From: UBA11524 sp965646445 | GTDB lineage: Bacteria > Bacillota > Clostridia > Christensenellales > Aristaeellaceae | DNA: 40,611 bases | Direction: 5' to 3' | Assembly (NCBI GenBank): GCA_965646445.1 | Contig: CBFFZW010000039.1 | Coordinates: forward strand, 1 to 40,611 | Shown here: in pieces, positions 7,111 through 14,800 of the stretch | Layout: every line of letters starts with the position of its first letter | Position numbering within the stretch: position 1 is the stretch's first letter | Program-made: the position numbers and the translations under genes | The notes under the pieces: generated by a model | Seen by the model: the letters and a program-made list of their open reading frames with translations, nothing else | The model's database searches: none | What the model was told of the DNA's origin: nothing

Positions 7111-8676
7111 ATGCCAACACCCCTATGGATCGCTCTAGCGGCTGTGGTGGCTGCCGTCATCGGCGGCTATGCCGGTTACATCTATCGCAAATCGGTCGCT
7201 GAAAAGAAAATTGGCCGCACTGAGGAATACGCCAAGCATCTGTACGACGACGCGGTTCGCAAGGCCGACGAGTACAAGAAGGAAAAGGTTCTGGAGGCCA
7301 AGGAAGAAATTCTGAAGGCCAAGGCCGAGAATGACCGCGAGAAGGCCGAAAGCGAGAAGGAGCTGCGCGAGCGCCGCAACGAGGTGCAGCGCAACGAGCG
7401 CAGGCTGCTTCAGCGCGAGGAAACCCTGGACAAAAAGGCGGACAACATGGAGGCCCGTGAGGACAGCCTGAACAAGAAGCAGGCCGAGATTCAGAAGCTC
7501 CAGGAGGAAGCCGAAGCCCTGCATGGCCGTCAGGTACAGGAGCTGGAGCGCATCGCCGGCATGACCCAGGACGAGGCCAAGCAGGCTATCGTCGAGCGGG
7601 TTCAGAAGGACGCCTTCCACGACGCCGCTGCCATGGTGCGCGAGATTGAAGCCCGCGCCAAGGAGGAAGGCGAGAAGAAGGCGCGCAATATCATCGCCCT
7701 GGCCATTCAGAAGTGCGCGGCGGATCATGTGGCCGAGTCCACGGTGTCCGTCATCGCCCTGCCCAACGACGATATGAAGGGCCGCATCATCGGCCGCGAG
7801 GGCCGCAACATCCGTGCCCTGGAAACCGCCACCGGCGTTGACCTGATTATTGACGATACCCCCGAGGCCGTGATTGTCTCCGCCTTTGACCCCGTGCGCC
7901 GCGAGATCGCCCGCATCGCCGTGGAGAAGCTCATCATGGACGGCCGGATTCATCCCGCCCGCATCGAGGAAATGGTGGACAAAGCCCGCAAAGAAGTGGA
8001 CAACCAGATCCGCGAGGCCGGCGAGAACGCGGTCTTCGAGACCAACCAGCACGGCATCCACCATGAGCTGGTGAAGCTGCTGGGCCGCCTGCGCTACCGC
8101 ACCTCCTATGGTCAAAATGTGCTGAAGCACTCCATCGAGGTCAGCCATCTGGCGGGCCTGATGGCCGCCGAGCTGGGCGCTGATGTCCAGCTGGCCAAGC
8201 GCGCGGGCCTGCTACACGACATCGGCAAGGCCGTTGACCACGAGGCTGAGGGCACCCACGTCACCCTGGGCGGCGAGCTTGCCCGGAAGTACCACGAGAG
8301 TCCCGACGTCATCCACGCCATCCTGGCCCACCACAACGACGTGGAGCCGCAAACCGTGGAAGCCGTGCTGGTGCAGGCCGCCGACGCCATCTCCGCCGCC
8401 CGTCCCGGCGCCCGCCGCGAGAGCCTCGAGAACTACATCAAGCGCCTGGAGAAGCTGGAGGAAATCGCGACCTCCTTCGACGGTGTGGAGAAGTGCTACG
8501 CCATTCAGTCCGGCCGCGAGGTGCGCATCATGGTCAAGCCTGACGACGTGACCGACGAGGGCACCAAGGTGCTGGCCAAGGAAATCGCCAAGCGCATCGA
8601 AAAGGAAATGGAGTACCCCGGCCAGATCCGCGTGAACGTCATCCGCGAAACGCGCTCCACCGAGTACGCCAAGTAA
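7111..8676 (+). CDS. rny: Ribonuclease Y
   Basis: A 521-residue membrane-anchored endoribonuclease that starts decay of many mRNAs in Firmicutes. Order of parts: one N-terminal membrane helix (about 5-25), a long charged coiled coil (about 30-190), a KH RNA-binding domain with GRIIGREGRNIR, and an HD phosphohydrolase domain with the catalytic pair His369-Asp370 in LLHDIGKAVDHE, plus AHHNDVEPQT downstream. Length and position of the HD pair agree closely with the Bacillus enzyme. The ATG at 7111 follows AAAAGGAGGG (7092-7101); longer frames upstream are rejected. Here the gene stands alone rather than beside recA or ymdB, with its own consensus promoter, long leader and strong terminator. Confidence 0.97.
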   Translation: MPTPLWIALAAVVAAVIGGYAGYIYRKSVAEKKIGRTEEYAKHLYDDAVRKADEYKKEKVLEAKEEILKAKAENDREKAESEKELRERRNEVQRNERRLLQREETLDKKADNMEAREDSLNKKQAEIQKLQEEAEALHGRQVQELERIAGMTQDEAKQAIVERVQKDAFHDAAAMVREIEARAKEEGEKKARNIIALAIQKCAADHVAESTVSVIALPNDDMKGRIIGREGRNIRALETATGVDLIIDDTPEAVIVSAFDPVRREIARIAVEKLIMDGRIHPARIEEMVDKARKEVDNQIREAGENAVFETNQHGIHHELVKLLGRLRYRTSYGQNVLKHSIEVSHLAGLMAAELGADVQLAKRAGLLHDIGKAVDHEAEGTHVTLGGELARKYHESPDVIHAILAHHNDVEPQTVEAVLVQAADAISAARPGARRESLENYIKRLEKLEEIATSFDGVEKCYAIQSGREVRIMVKPDDVTDEGTKVLAKEIAKRIEKEMEYPGQIRVNVIRETRSTEYAK

Positions 8677-8688
8677 GCACGCAAAACG

Positions 8689-8727
8689 AACCCCCGCTCC
8701 GACCGGAAGGCCAGGGCGGGGGTTTTT
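8689..8727 (+). terminator. Terminator of rny
   Basis: AACCCCCGC (8689-8697) pairs with GCGGGGGTT (8716-8723 region), followed by a T run ending at 8727. Confidence 0.88.
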
Positions 8728-8731
8728 GTGT

Positions 8732-8850
8732 GTCAACAAAGTGGCATACGCCACTTTGTCGAAGGGGCTTCGCCCCGTTTAACCGCCCCGAAGGGGCTCG
8801 CCGATTTTCGATGGACAGTCAGAGGGCCTGCGGGCCCTCCGACACCTCCC
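8732..8850 (+). repeat. Composite intergenic repeat, copy C (M1-M3-M4)
   Basis: M1 is a hairpin at 8732-8760 (core AAGTGGC-ATAC-GCCACTT). M3 (8764-8801, 38 nt, two small hairpins GGGGC-TTC-GCCCC and CCCC-GAA-GGGG) is identical over its full length to the reverse complement of 11654-11691. M4 (8818-8850) has arms GTCAGAGGGCC and GGCCCTCCGAC around TGCG, then ACCTCCC. It fills the space between the convergent rny and murG genes. A short open frame through it (8728-9045) is a translation of the repeat, not a gene. Confidence 0.85.
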
Positions 8851-8882
8851 TGGGTTTTCTATCGACTTGTTTGCTCAGTTCA

Positions 8883-9962
8883 TCAGCCGTTTCGCCCGGT
8901 TGACTGCACTTCCTCAATCATTTCCAGCACCCGGCGCGTACCGTCCGCGGGGGGCGCGGCCTTCAGGTTGCTTTCGAGGGCGTCCCGGTCAGCCCAGGTG
9001 GCGAGCAAAGCCTCCACCAGGCTGTCCGCCGTCATGTCCTCCTGAAGCAGCACATGGGCCAGGCCCCGCTTCTCATAGCTCTGGGCGTTCAGGATCTGAT
9101 CGCCCCGGCTAGCTCCCTTGGGATAGGGCACCAGCAGCAGCGGCTTGCACAGCGCCTGGAACTCGCACAGCGCGTTGCTTCCCGCCCGGGACAGCACCAG
9201 ATCCGCGCAGGCCAGGACATCCGGCAGCTCCGCGTCCAGGAATTCCAGCTGGGTATAGCCCGGCGTACCTTCCATGGCCTCGTCCAGGTTGCCCTTGCCG
9301 CAGATGTGCGCCACGTCAAAGGTTGCCGTCAGCCGGGGCAGCGCCTCCCGCAGAGCCTTGTTGACGGCCTGCGCGCCGGAGGAGCCGCCCATCATCAGCA
9401 GCACCGGCTTCCTTCCGCCAAAGCCAAGCAGTGAAAGCCCCCTGGCGCGGCTGCCCCGGAACAGTTCCGGCCGCAGGGGCGTACCGGTCATTTCGGCCTT
9501 CGGGCCCAGCGCGGCGGCGCACTCGGGGAAGGTGGTGGCGATCTTCCGTGCAAAGGGCGCGCAGAGCTTGTTGGCCAGGCCAGGGGTCAGATCGCTCTCA
9601 TGGCACACCACCGGGATGTGATGCACCCACGCCCCCATCACCACCGGCACCGCCACAAAGCCGCCCTTGCTGAACACCACGTCCGGGCGGATTTTACCCA
9701 TCAGCGCGGCGGATTGGGAGGCCCCCGCCACCACCTTGAAGGGATCGGTAAAGTTCTGCCAGGAGAAATAGCGGCGCAGCTTGCCGCTCTTCACCACATG
9801 ATAGGTCACGCCGGGCACCTTGCGGATTTTTTCCGCCTCCATGCCCTTCTCCGTGCCGATGTAGTGAATTTCATAGCCCGCCTGCTGCAGGAGCGGAATG
9901 AGGGACAGATGGGGCGTTACATGCCCCAGGGTGCCGCCGCCGGTAAGGACAATCTTCTTCAT
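8883..9962 (-). CDS. murG: MurG-type N-acetylglucosaminyltransferase
   Basis: A 359-residue GT-B glycosyltransferase of the MurG family, which transfers GlcNAc from UDP-GlcNAc to lipid I to make lipid II on the inner face of the membrane. Visible are the N-terminal glycine loop GGGTLGHVTPH (8-18), the PDVVFSKGGF segment, HESDLTPGLANK, and in the second domain MMGGSSGAQ and SRAGSNALCEFQ. The HESD form, in place of the HEQN of Escherichia coli MurG, is typical of a Gram-positive subgroup; such genes are often found outside the division cluster, as here. The ATG at 9962 was chosen because AAGGAAGG lies upstream of it; an ATG 30 bp further back lacks a ribosome binding site. It has its own minus-strand promoter. 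Confidence 0.88.
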   Translation of the reverse strand: MKKIVLTGGGTLGHVTPHLSLIPLLQQAGYEIHYIGTEKGMEAEKIRKVPGVTYHVVKSGKLRRYFSWQNFTDPFKVVAGASQSAALMGKIRPDVVFSKGGFVAVPVVMGAWVHHIPVVCHESDLTPGLANKLCAPFARKIATTFPECAAALGPKAEMTGTPLRPELFRGSRARGLSLLGFGGRKPVLLMMGGSSGAQAVNKALREALPRLTATFDVAHICGKGNLDEAMEGTPGYTQLEFLDAELPDVLACADLVLSRAGSNALCEFQALCKPLLLVPYPKGASRGDQILNAQSYEKRGLAHVLLQEDMTADSLVEALLATWADRDALESNLKAAPPADGTRRVLEMIEEVQSTGRNG

Positions 9963-10029
9963 GGAGGGATTCCCTTCCTTATTCTTCGTCATGGAACTAT
10001 CCTGTGCCAGAAAGCCTCAGGTTATGACC

Positions 10030-10058
10030 ATGATAAAGCGGAAGGCGCCGTCTGTCAA
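10030..10058 (-). promoter_or_regulatory. Promoter of murG
   Basis: On the minus strand TTGACA (10053-10058), 17 bp, TATCAT (10030-10035), 68 bp from the murG start. Confidence 0.75.
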
Positions 10059-10100
10059 GACCCTGCACGGGTTCGGCAAAGCCGACGGATACGAATAAAG

Positions 10101-10134
10101 GTCGGAGGGACTGCGGCCCCTCCGACACCACCCC
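10101..10134 (+). repeat. Solitary M4 module, copy G
   Basis: Arms GTCGGAGGG and CCCTCCGAC pair perfectly around a central ACTGCGGC, followed by ACACCACCC. It matches M4 of the larger repeats at 8818 and 11605. It lies between the divergent murG and patatin promoters. Confidence 0.7.
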
Positions 10135-10167
10135 AACGAGATGTCGTGAAGCCGCCGTATGAACACC

Positions 10168-10196
10168 TTGCAATTCATCGGTCACGATGCTACAAT
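10168..10196 (+). promoter_or_regulatory. Promoter of the patatin-DUF3842 pair
   Basis: TTGCAA (10168-10173), 17 bp, TACAAT (10191-10196), 23 bp ahead of the patatin ATG, so the leader is only about 15 nt. Confidence 0.65.
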
Positions 10197-10219
10197 GCAG
10201 ATAGAGGAGGCGGCGGCTG

Positions 10220-11077
10220 ATGCTTGGTCTGGTCATGGAGGGAGGCGCCATGCGGGGCATGTTCACCGCGGGCGTCACGGATGTGCTGATGGAAGCGGGC
10301 GTCACGGTGGACGGCGCCATCGGGACATCGGCGGGCGCGGTTTTTGGCTGCAATGTGAAGTCCGGGCAGATCGGGCGCGTCATCCGCTATAACACACGTT
10401 TCTGCGCCGACCGGCGCTATGCCAGTCTGCGGAACCTGCTCCTCACCGGCGACCTATTCGGCGTGGCCTTCTGCTATGAGGACATTCCCGACCGGCTGGA
10501 TCCCTTTGATCGGGCTGCTTTCGCGGCCAATCCCATGGCCTTCTACGCGGTGTGTACCGACGCGGTCACGGGTCAGGCGATCTATCACCGCTGTCATGAC
10601 GGCGGACGGGAGGATATGCTCTGGCTTCGTGCGTCGGCCAGTATGCCTCTGGCGTCCAGACCCGTGGAGGTGGACGGCCGTCTCCTGTTGGACGGCGGCA
10701 TCGCTGATTCCATCCCCTTGCGGGCCTTCCAGGCCATGGGCTACGACCGCTGCATCGTCATTCTGACCCAGCCGGAGGGCTTCGTCAAGCGTCCTTATCG
10801 GTTGATGCCTGTGCTGCGGCTGGCCCTGCGCCGCTTTCCCAGGGTGGCGGAGGCTCTTCGTGACCGGCACCTGCGGTACAATCAGACCCTGGACTTCATC
10901 CGGGAGCAGGAGGAACTGGGCGCCTGCCTGGTGCTGCGGCCTCCCCATCCCCTTGATGTCGGGGCTGTGGAGCGCGACGCCGACGCCTTGCGCGCTGTTT
11001 ATGAACTGGGCCGCACGCTTGCCCGGGAACGTCTGGAAGAAATCAAAGCCTTTTCCCAACACGCCAAAGGAGGATGA
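10220..11077 (+). CDS. Patatin-like phospholipase
   Basis: A 285-residue patatin-fold acyl hydrolase, the family of phospholipase A-type enzymes with a Ser-Asp dyad. The oxyanion loop GGAMRG (8-13), the nucleophile GTSAG (Ser37) and the DGG of LLLDGGIADS (Asp158) are all intact. It has no signal peptide, so it probably acts on membrane lipids from the cytoplasmic side. This subfamily resembles the Escherichia coli YjjU type. The ATG follows GAGGAGG (10204-10210). The DUF3842 gene starts 6 bp after its stop and has its ribosome binding site inside this gene, so the two are co-transcribed. Confidence 0.9.
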   Translation: MLGLVMEGGAMRGMFTAGVTDVLMEAGVTVDGAIGTSAGAVFGCNVKSGQIGRVIRYNTRFCADRRYASLRNLLLTGDLFGVAFCYEDIPDRLDPFDRAAFAANPMAFYAVCTDAVTGQAIYHRCHDGGREDMLWLRASASMPLASRPVEVDGRLLLDGGIADSIPLRAFQAMGYDRCIVILTQPEGFVKRPYRLMPVLRLALRRFPRVAEALRDRHLRYNQTLDFIREQEELGACLVLRPPHPLDVGAVERDADALRAVYELGRTLARERLEEIKAFSQHAKGG

Positions 11078-11083
11078 ACCCCC

Positions 11084-11497
11084 ATGAACGTTGTTGTCAT
11101 GGATGCCCAGGGCGGCGGCATGGGCCGCATGCTGGTGGAAGCCCTGAAGAAGGCCCTGCCCGAGCAGCCCGTCATCGCGGTGGGCACCAACGCGCTGGCC
11201 ACGGCGGCCATGCTCCGCGCCGGGGCCGATCAGGGAGCCACGGGGGAAAACGCCATCCGCGTCTGCGCCGGGCAGGCTGACCTGATTCTGGCCCCCATCG
11301 GGCTGGTGCTGTGCGACGCCATGCTGGGGGAGGTCACCGCCGCCATGGCCTGCGCCATCGGCAGCAGCCCCGCCCATAAAATCCTGATTCCCGTCAGCCG
11401 CTGCCAGGTCACGGTGGCCGGGGCCGTCAAGCAGACCCTGGCCGAAGCGGTGGACGCCGCCGTGGCGGAGGCCGTCAGCAGGGTACGGGGCGCATAG
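11084..11497 (+). CDS. DUF3842 family protein
   Basis: A 137-residue cytoplasmic protein of the DUF3842 family, which is conserved in Clostridia but has no established function. The N-terminus (MNVVVMDAQGGGMGRMLVEAL) is a beta strand followed by a glycine-rich turn, like a Rossmann-type nucleotide-binding fold; GTNALATAAMLRAGAD and ANLI-type strands (ADLILAPIGLVLCDAMLGEVT) follow. Cys91 and Cys103 are at positions that could matter but I cannot show it. AAAGGAGG at 11066-11073 gives the start. The close link to patatin suggests a shared pathway. A 14-bp terminator hairpin follows. Confidence 0.85.
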   Translation: MNVVVMDAQGGGMGRMLVEALKKALPEQPVIAVGTNALATAAMLRAGADQGATGENAIRVCAGQADLILAPIGLVLCDAMLGEVTAAMACAIGSSPAHKILIPVSRCQVTVAGAVKQTLAEAVDAAVAEAVSRVRGA

Positions 11498-11547
11498 TAT
11501 GATTCATAGGCTTTCCTTTTCGCTGCGCAAATGCGCTGAACATGATA

Positions 11548-11584
11548 AAACGCCGCTGCGGGAATCGTATCCGCAGCGGCGTTT
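11548..11584. terminator. Terminator of patatin-DUF3842
   Basis: A 14-bp perfect stem, AAACGCCGCTGCGG (11548-11561) with CCGCAGCGGCGTTT (11571-11584), 9-nt loop. The T run is only three long, but A and T at both ends make it usable in either direction. Confidence 0.75.
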
Positions 11585-11591
11585 CAGCCTG

Positions 11592-11839
11592 TCAAAAAAG
11601 TCCCGGGAGGTGTCGGAGGGCCCGCAGGCCCTCTGACTTTTGATCGAAAGCCAGCGAGCCCCTTCGGGGCGGTTAAACGGGGCGAAGCCCCTGTGCGGTG
11701 GCTTTCGTGCTTTTTCGTCAGAAAAAGCTTCCTTACACGAACGAACGGCCGGGAGAATGGCGCAGCCATTCGACCAGTGAGGGCGTGCAAGAAACTGGGG
11801 CGAAGCCCCTGCGTCAAAGTGGCATACGCCACTTTGACG
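11592..11839 (-). repeat. Composite intergenic repeat, copy D (all four modules, reversed)
   Basis: The most complete copy, read on the minus strand: M1 (11812-11839, 12-bp perfect hairpin CGTCAAAGTGGC/GCCACTTTGACG), a short M3-like hairpin (GGGGCTTCGCCCC, 11797-11809), M2 (11726-11790, with CTCACTGGTCGAA and CTCCCGGCCGTTCG), M3 (11654-11691, identical to 8764-8801) and M4 (11605-11637), then CCCGGGAC and a T-rich end near 11592. It occupies the whole space between DUF3842 and hom. The open frame 11584-11832 through it shares the peptide GASPRLTAPKGLA with the frame through copy C because both translate M3; it is not a gene. Confidence 0.85.
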
Positions 11840-11842
11840 ACC

Positions 11843-13120
11843 TTACTCTTCCACCCGAATGACGCTCTCCAGCCGCGCGACCTCCGGGTTCAGGCGGCTC
11901 AGCGCCTTCTGCATGGCCTTCTCCGAGGCCGCGTGGGTGATAAAGATCAGCGGCACCCGCCCGCTTTCCACCGCGCCCTTCTGCATCATGGTGGCGATGG
12001 ACACATTCTCCTTGGCCAGGCCGCCGGCGATTTCCGCCAGCACACCGGGGGTATCGCTGGCGGACAGGCGGATGAAGAAGCTGCTGTGCCAGTCGTCGGT
12101 GAAGGTCAGGCTGGCGTCCGCGTCGGCGGTGTTGGCAAAGGAGGGATGCACATGGGCGTCCACCGTGGCGGCATGGAGGATGTCCCCCACCACTGCGCTG
12201 GCCGTGGGCATGTCCCCCGCGCCGCGCCCCTGGAGCATCATTTCCTTGCAGGCGTGGCCGTAGAGGTACACCGCGTTGAAGCTGCCGTTCACCTGGGCCA
12301 GGGGGTGGCCCTCCCGGATGAAGGTGGGATGCACCCGCACCTCGATGGTATTGCCCTCCCGCTTGGCGATGGCCAGGAGCTTGAGCACATAGCCCATTTC
12401 CTTGCCCATGGCGATGTCCATGGCGGTCACATGGGTGATGCCCTCCCGGTACACCTTGCTGTACGGCACCCTCGCGTGGAAGGCCAGGGAGGCCATGATG
12501 GACAGCTTGTACGCCGCGTCCATGCCCTCCACGTCGTTGGCGGGATCGGGCTCCGCCAGGCCCAGGCGCTGGGCGTCAGCCAGCACGGCGGCATAATCCT
12601 CGCCGTGCTCATACATGCGGGAAAGAATGTAGTTGGTGGTGCCGTTGATGATGCCCATCAGCTGGCTGATACGGTTGGCCTGCAGGGGGCTCATCAGCGT
12701 GGAAATAATCGGGATCGCGCCGCAGACGCTGGCCTCATAATACAGCCCGGCGTGGTGCCGCTGCGCCTCCTCCTGAAGGCGGTGCCAGTTCAGCGCCACG
12801 GCCACCTTGTTGGCCGTCACCACGGTTTTGCCCTGGCGCAGCGCCGCCAGCAGATAATCCGTGGCGGGCTGCTCGCCGCCCATAAACTCCGCCACCAGCG
12901 TGATTTCCGGGTCCTCCAGAATGTCGGCAGGGTTGGTGGTCAGCACCTCCGGGTTCACCGAGCAGCTCCGGGCCTTGTCCAGGCTGCGCACCAGCACCTT
13001 CTTCACCCTGATGGCCACATGGTCGCGATGGGCGATTTCCGGCGCGAAGCCGTGCAGCAGCTCCCACACGCCGCCGCCCACGTTGCCGCAGCCCAGAAAT
13101 CCGATCACTACTTCCTTCAT
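11843..13120 (-). CDS. hom: Homoserine dehydrogenase
   Basis: A 425-residue NAD(P)-dependent homoserine dehydrogenase, which reduces aspartate semialdehyde to homoserine on the way to threonine and methionine. The N-terminal Rossmann loop GFLGCGNVGGGV (8-19), the KTVVTANKVAVA strand, the EPDPANDVEGMDAAYK catalytic segment and a C-terminal ACT domain (from about residue 345, SDTPGVLAEIAGGLAKENVS) are all present; ACT domains usually carry threonine feedback control. Length is normal. Its ATG overlaps the stop of the pantothenate kinase gene by four bases (ATGA), so translation is coupled. It is the last gene of an operon that begins at the promoter 14714-14742. Confidence 0.95.
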   Translation of the reverse strand: MKEVVIGFLGCGNVGGGVWELLHGFAPEIAHRDHVAIRVKKVLVRSLDKARSCSVNPEVLTTNPADILEDPEITLVAEFMGGEQPATDYLLAALRQGKTVVTANKVAVALNWHRLQEEAQRHHAGLYYEASVCGAIPIISTLMSPLQANRISQLMGIINGTTNYILSRMYEHGEDYAAVLADAQRLGLAEPDPANDVEGMDAAYKLSIMASLAFHARVPYSKVYREGITHVTAMDIAMGKEMGYVLKLLAIAKREGNTIEVRVHPTFIREGHPLAQVNGSFNAVYLYGHACKEMMLQGRGAGDMPTASAVVGDILHAATVDAHVHPSFANTADADASLTFTDDWHSSFFIRLSASDTPGVLAEIAGGLAKENVSIATMMQKGAVESGRVPLIFITHAASEKAMQKALSRLNPEVARLESVIRVEE

Positions 13121-13902
13121 TTGGCATCCCGTCCTTCCTGGTTGTTCCGTTCATAGATCAGCCGCAGGCCCTTGAGCGTCAGGAGGCCGTCCAGCTTGTC
13201 AATCACCTTGGACTCCTCGGCGATCATCACCGCCATGCCGCCCGTGGCCACCACCATGGCCTCCCTGCCCAGCTCCTGCTTTATCTTGCGCACAATGTTG
13301 CGCACCAATCCCACATAGCCATAATACATGCCGGACTGCAGGTTGGTCAGCGTCGTCCGCCCGATGACGCTTTCAGGCCGGGTGAGGGCGAAGCGCGGCA
13401 GCTTGGCCGTGCCTGTCACCAGCGCCTCGCTGGCCAGCTTGATGCCCGGACAGATGCAGCCGCCCAGGAAGGCGCCGCTCTCATCCACCACGCCGAAGGT
13501 GGTGGCGGTGCCGAAGTCAATGAAAATGCAGGGGCCGCCGTACTCCGCGTAGGCCGCCGCGGCGTTGGCGATGCGGTCGCTGCCCAGCTCCCGGGGATTC
13601 TCATAGCGGATGTTGACGCCCGTCTTCACCCCCGGCGCCACAAACATGGGCGTGAGGCCGAAGTAATTCTGGCACATGTGCTCGATGGTGAAATTGATGG
13701 TCGGCACCACGCTGGAAATGCACACGCCCTCCACCTTCGACGGGTCAACCCCCTCGTGCCTGAACAGGTTGATGAACAGGATGCCGTATTCATCGGAGGA
13801 GTACATCTTGTTGGTGGACACGCGCCAGTACTTGACCATTTCCTCCCCGTTGAACAGGGCGGTCTTGATGTTGGTATTGCCGATATCCAGGGTGAGGATC
13901 AT
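13117..13902 (-). CDS. coaX: Type III pantothenate kinase
   Basis: A 261-residue type III pantothenate kinase of the ASKHA fold, catalysing the first step of coenzyme A synthesis. Key blocks: DIGNTNIKTALF (phosphate loop, residues 5-16), GSDRIANAAAAY, and FIDFGTATTFGVVD (adenosine site), then GGCICPGIKLASEAL. The ATG at 13902 is preceded by AAGGAGG on the minus strand; an in-frame extension of 23 residues upstream is rejected. It lies between an ECF vitamin uptake gene and hom, which fits pantothenate uptake followed by phosphorylation. Confidence 0.95.
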   Translation of the reverse strand: MILTLDIGNTNIKTALFNGEEMVKYWRVSTNKMYSSDEYGILFINLFRHEGVDPSKVEGVCISSVVPTINFTIEHMCQNYFGLTPMFVAPGVKTGVNIRYENPRELGSDRIANAAAAYAEYGGPCIFIDFGTATTFGVVDESGAFLGGCICPGIKLASEALVTGTAKLPRFALTRPESVIGRTTLTNLQSGMYYGYVGLVRNIVRKIKQELGREAMVVATGGMAVMIAEESKVIDKLDGLLTLKGLRLIYERNNQEGRDAK

Positions 13903-14023
13903 GCCGGGAGCCTCCTTGACATAGGATGACGCCGCCCCGGCGGAAGGCCAAGGCGGCAGGGTGTCGGCCAAGCGAACAACGCCGCTTGATCGAGGAAAAC
14001 GAAATTGGCGGTCAACCCTTGCT

Positions 14024-14593
14024 TCACTTGCGGACGCGCCACAGGGCGGTCAGCACGGGCGGACAGATGAGCGCGGCGGCAACGGCCTCGCAGGGGCCCG
14101 CGCCTCCGGCCGTCGCGCCGATGGCCGTCAGCACCGCCGTATTGTCAATGCCCAGGGTGGTATAAAACAGCAGCATCAGGCCCAGATACAGCACCGTGTT
14201 GGTCAGGGAACCGCAGGCGGAAGCCACCGCCGCGGCCACATGCTTCTGCTTGCCGCGCAGCAGATGATATACACCGGCGATGACCAGCGGCACGCACAGC
14301 CGGGGCAGGAAGGACATCACGGCCACCGCCAAGGGCGACGCGCCCATCAGTATACCCACCAGCAGCGAGGGGTGAAGCGTTGCTGAAAGAAAGCTGGTCG
14401 CGCCCAGGGCCAGACCCAGGATCAGGCCGTTTTTGACGCCCATGTAGATGGTGCCGATGGCCACCGGGATCACCAGCAGCGTCACGTTGCACCAGCCCAG
14501 AGGAATCATCCCCAGGGGCGTCTGTCCCAGCAGAAAAATCAGGGCGACAAACAGGGCCAGCAGGACAAAGTTGTTCAGTTGTTTCCGGGACAT
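14024..14593 (-). CDS. ECF transporter S component, probably for pantothenate
   Basis: A 189-residue membrane protein with about six hydrophobic helices and the fold pattern of substrate-binding (S) components of energy-coupling factor transporters (PF12822-type: TPLGMIPLGWCNVTLLVIPVAIG near the N-terminus, GLALGATSFL in the middle). S components bind one vitamin and share ATPase modules encoded elsewhere. Because the next gene in the operon is pantothenate kinase, pantothenate (PanT) is the likeliest substrate; this is inference from context. The ATG at 14593 follows GGAGGT on the minus strand, and the unit has a good promoter at 14714-14742. The 121 bp to coaX hold no other signal I can see. 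Confidence 0.85.
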   Translation of the reverse strand: MSRKQLNNFVLLALFVALIFLLGQTPLGMIPLGWCNVTLLVIPVAIGTIYMGVKNGLILGLALGATSFLSATLHPSLLVGILMGASPLAVAVMSFLPRLCVPLVIAGVYHLLRGKQKHVAAAVASACGSLTNTVLYLGLMLLFYTTLGIDNTAVLTAIGATAGGAGPCEAVAAALICPPVLTALWRVRK

Positions 14594-14713
14594 GGCAGTT
14601 ACCTCCGTTCGGGTTCCGCAGGGATACCCGTCGATGAATTTCCGCCCTCCGCCAACCCACGGCCATCCGGCGCAAGCGCTGCCGGCAGCCGGTCAAGGGA
14701 GAACGGATGGTTT

Positions 14714-14742
14714 ATTATACCTGGTTTTGGCAGGGTTGTAAA
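14714..14742 (-). promoter_or_regulatory. Promoter of the ECF-coaX-hom operon
   Basis: On the minus strand TTTACA (14737-14742), 17 bp, TATAAT (14714-14719). The 115-nt leader contains GC-rich inverted repeats (GCCGGCAGC...), but nothing I can assign to a known riboswitch. Confidence 0.75.
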
Positions 14743-14800
14743 GCGATGCGCCCGCCGGAGCAGGCGGAAGAACAAAGAAAATGCCAAAAAGCAGGCGAAT

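Noticed and set aside
8728..9045. Short open frame with peptide GASPRLTAPKGLA, similar to one at 11584-11832 on the other strand
   Set aside because: Both are translations of repeat module M3 in inverted copies, with no ribosome binding site; not evidence for a protein family.
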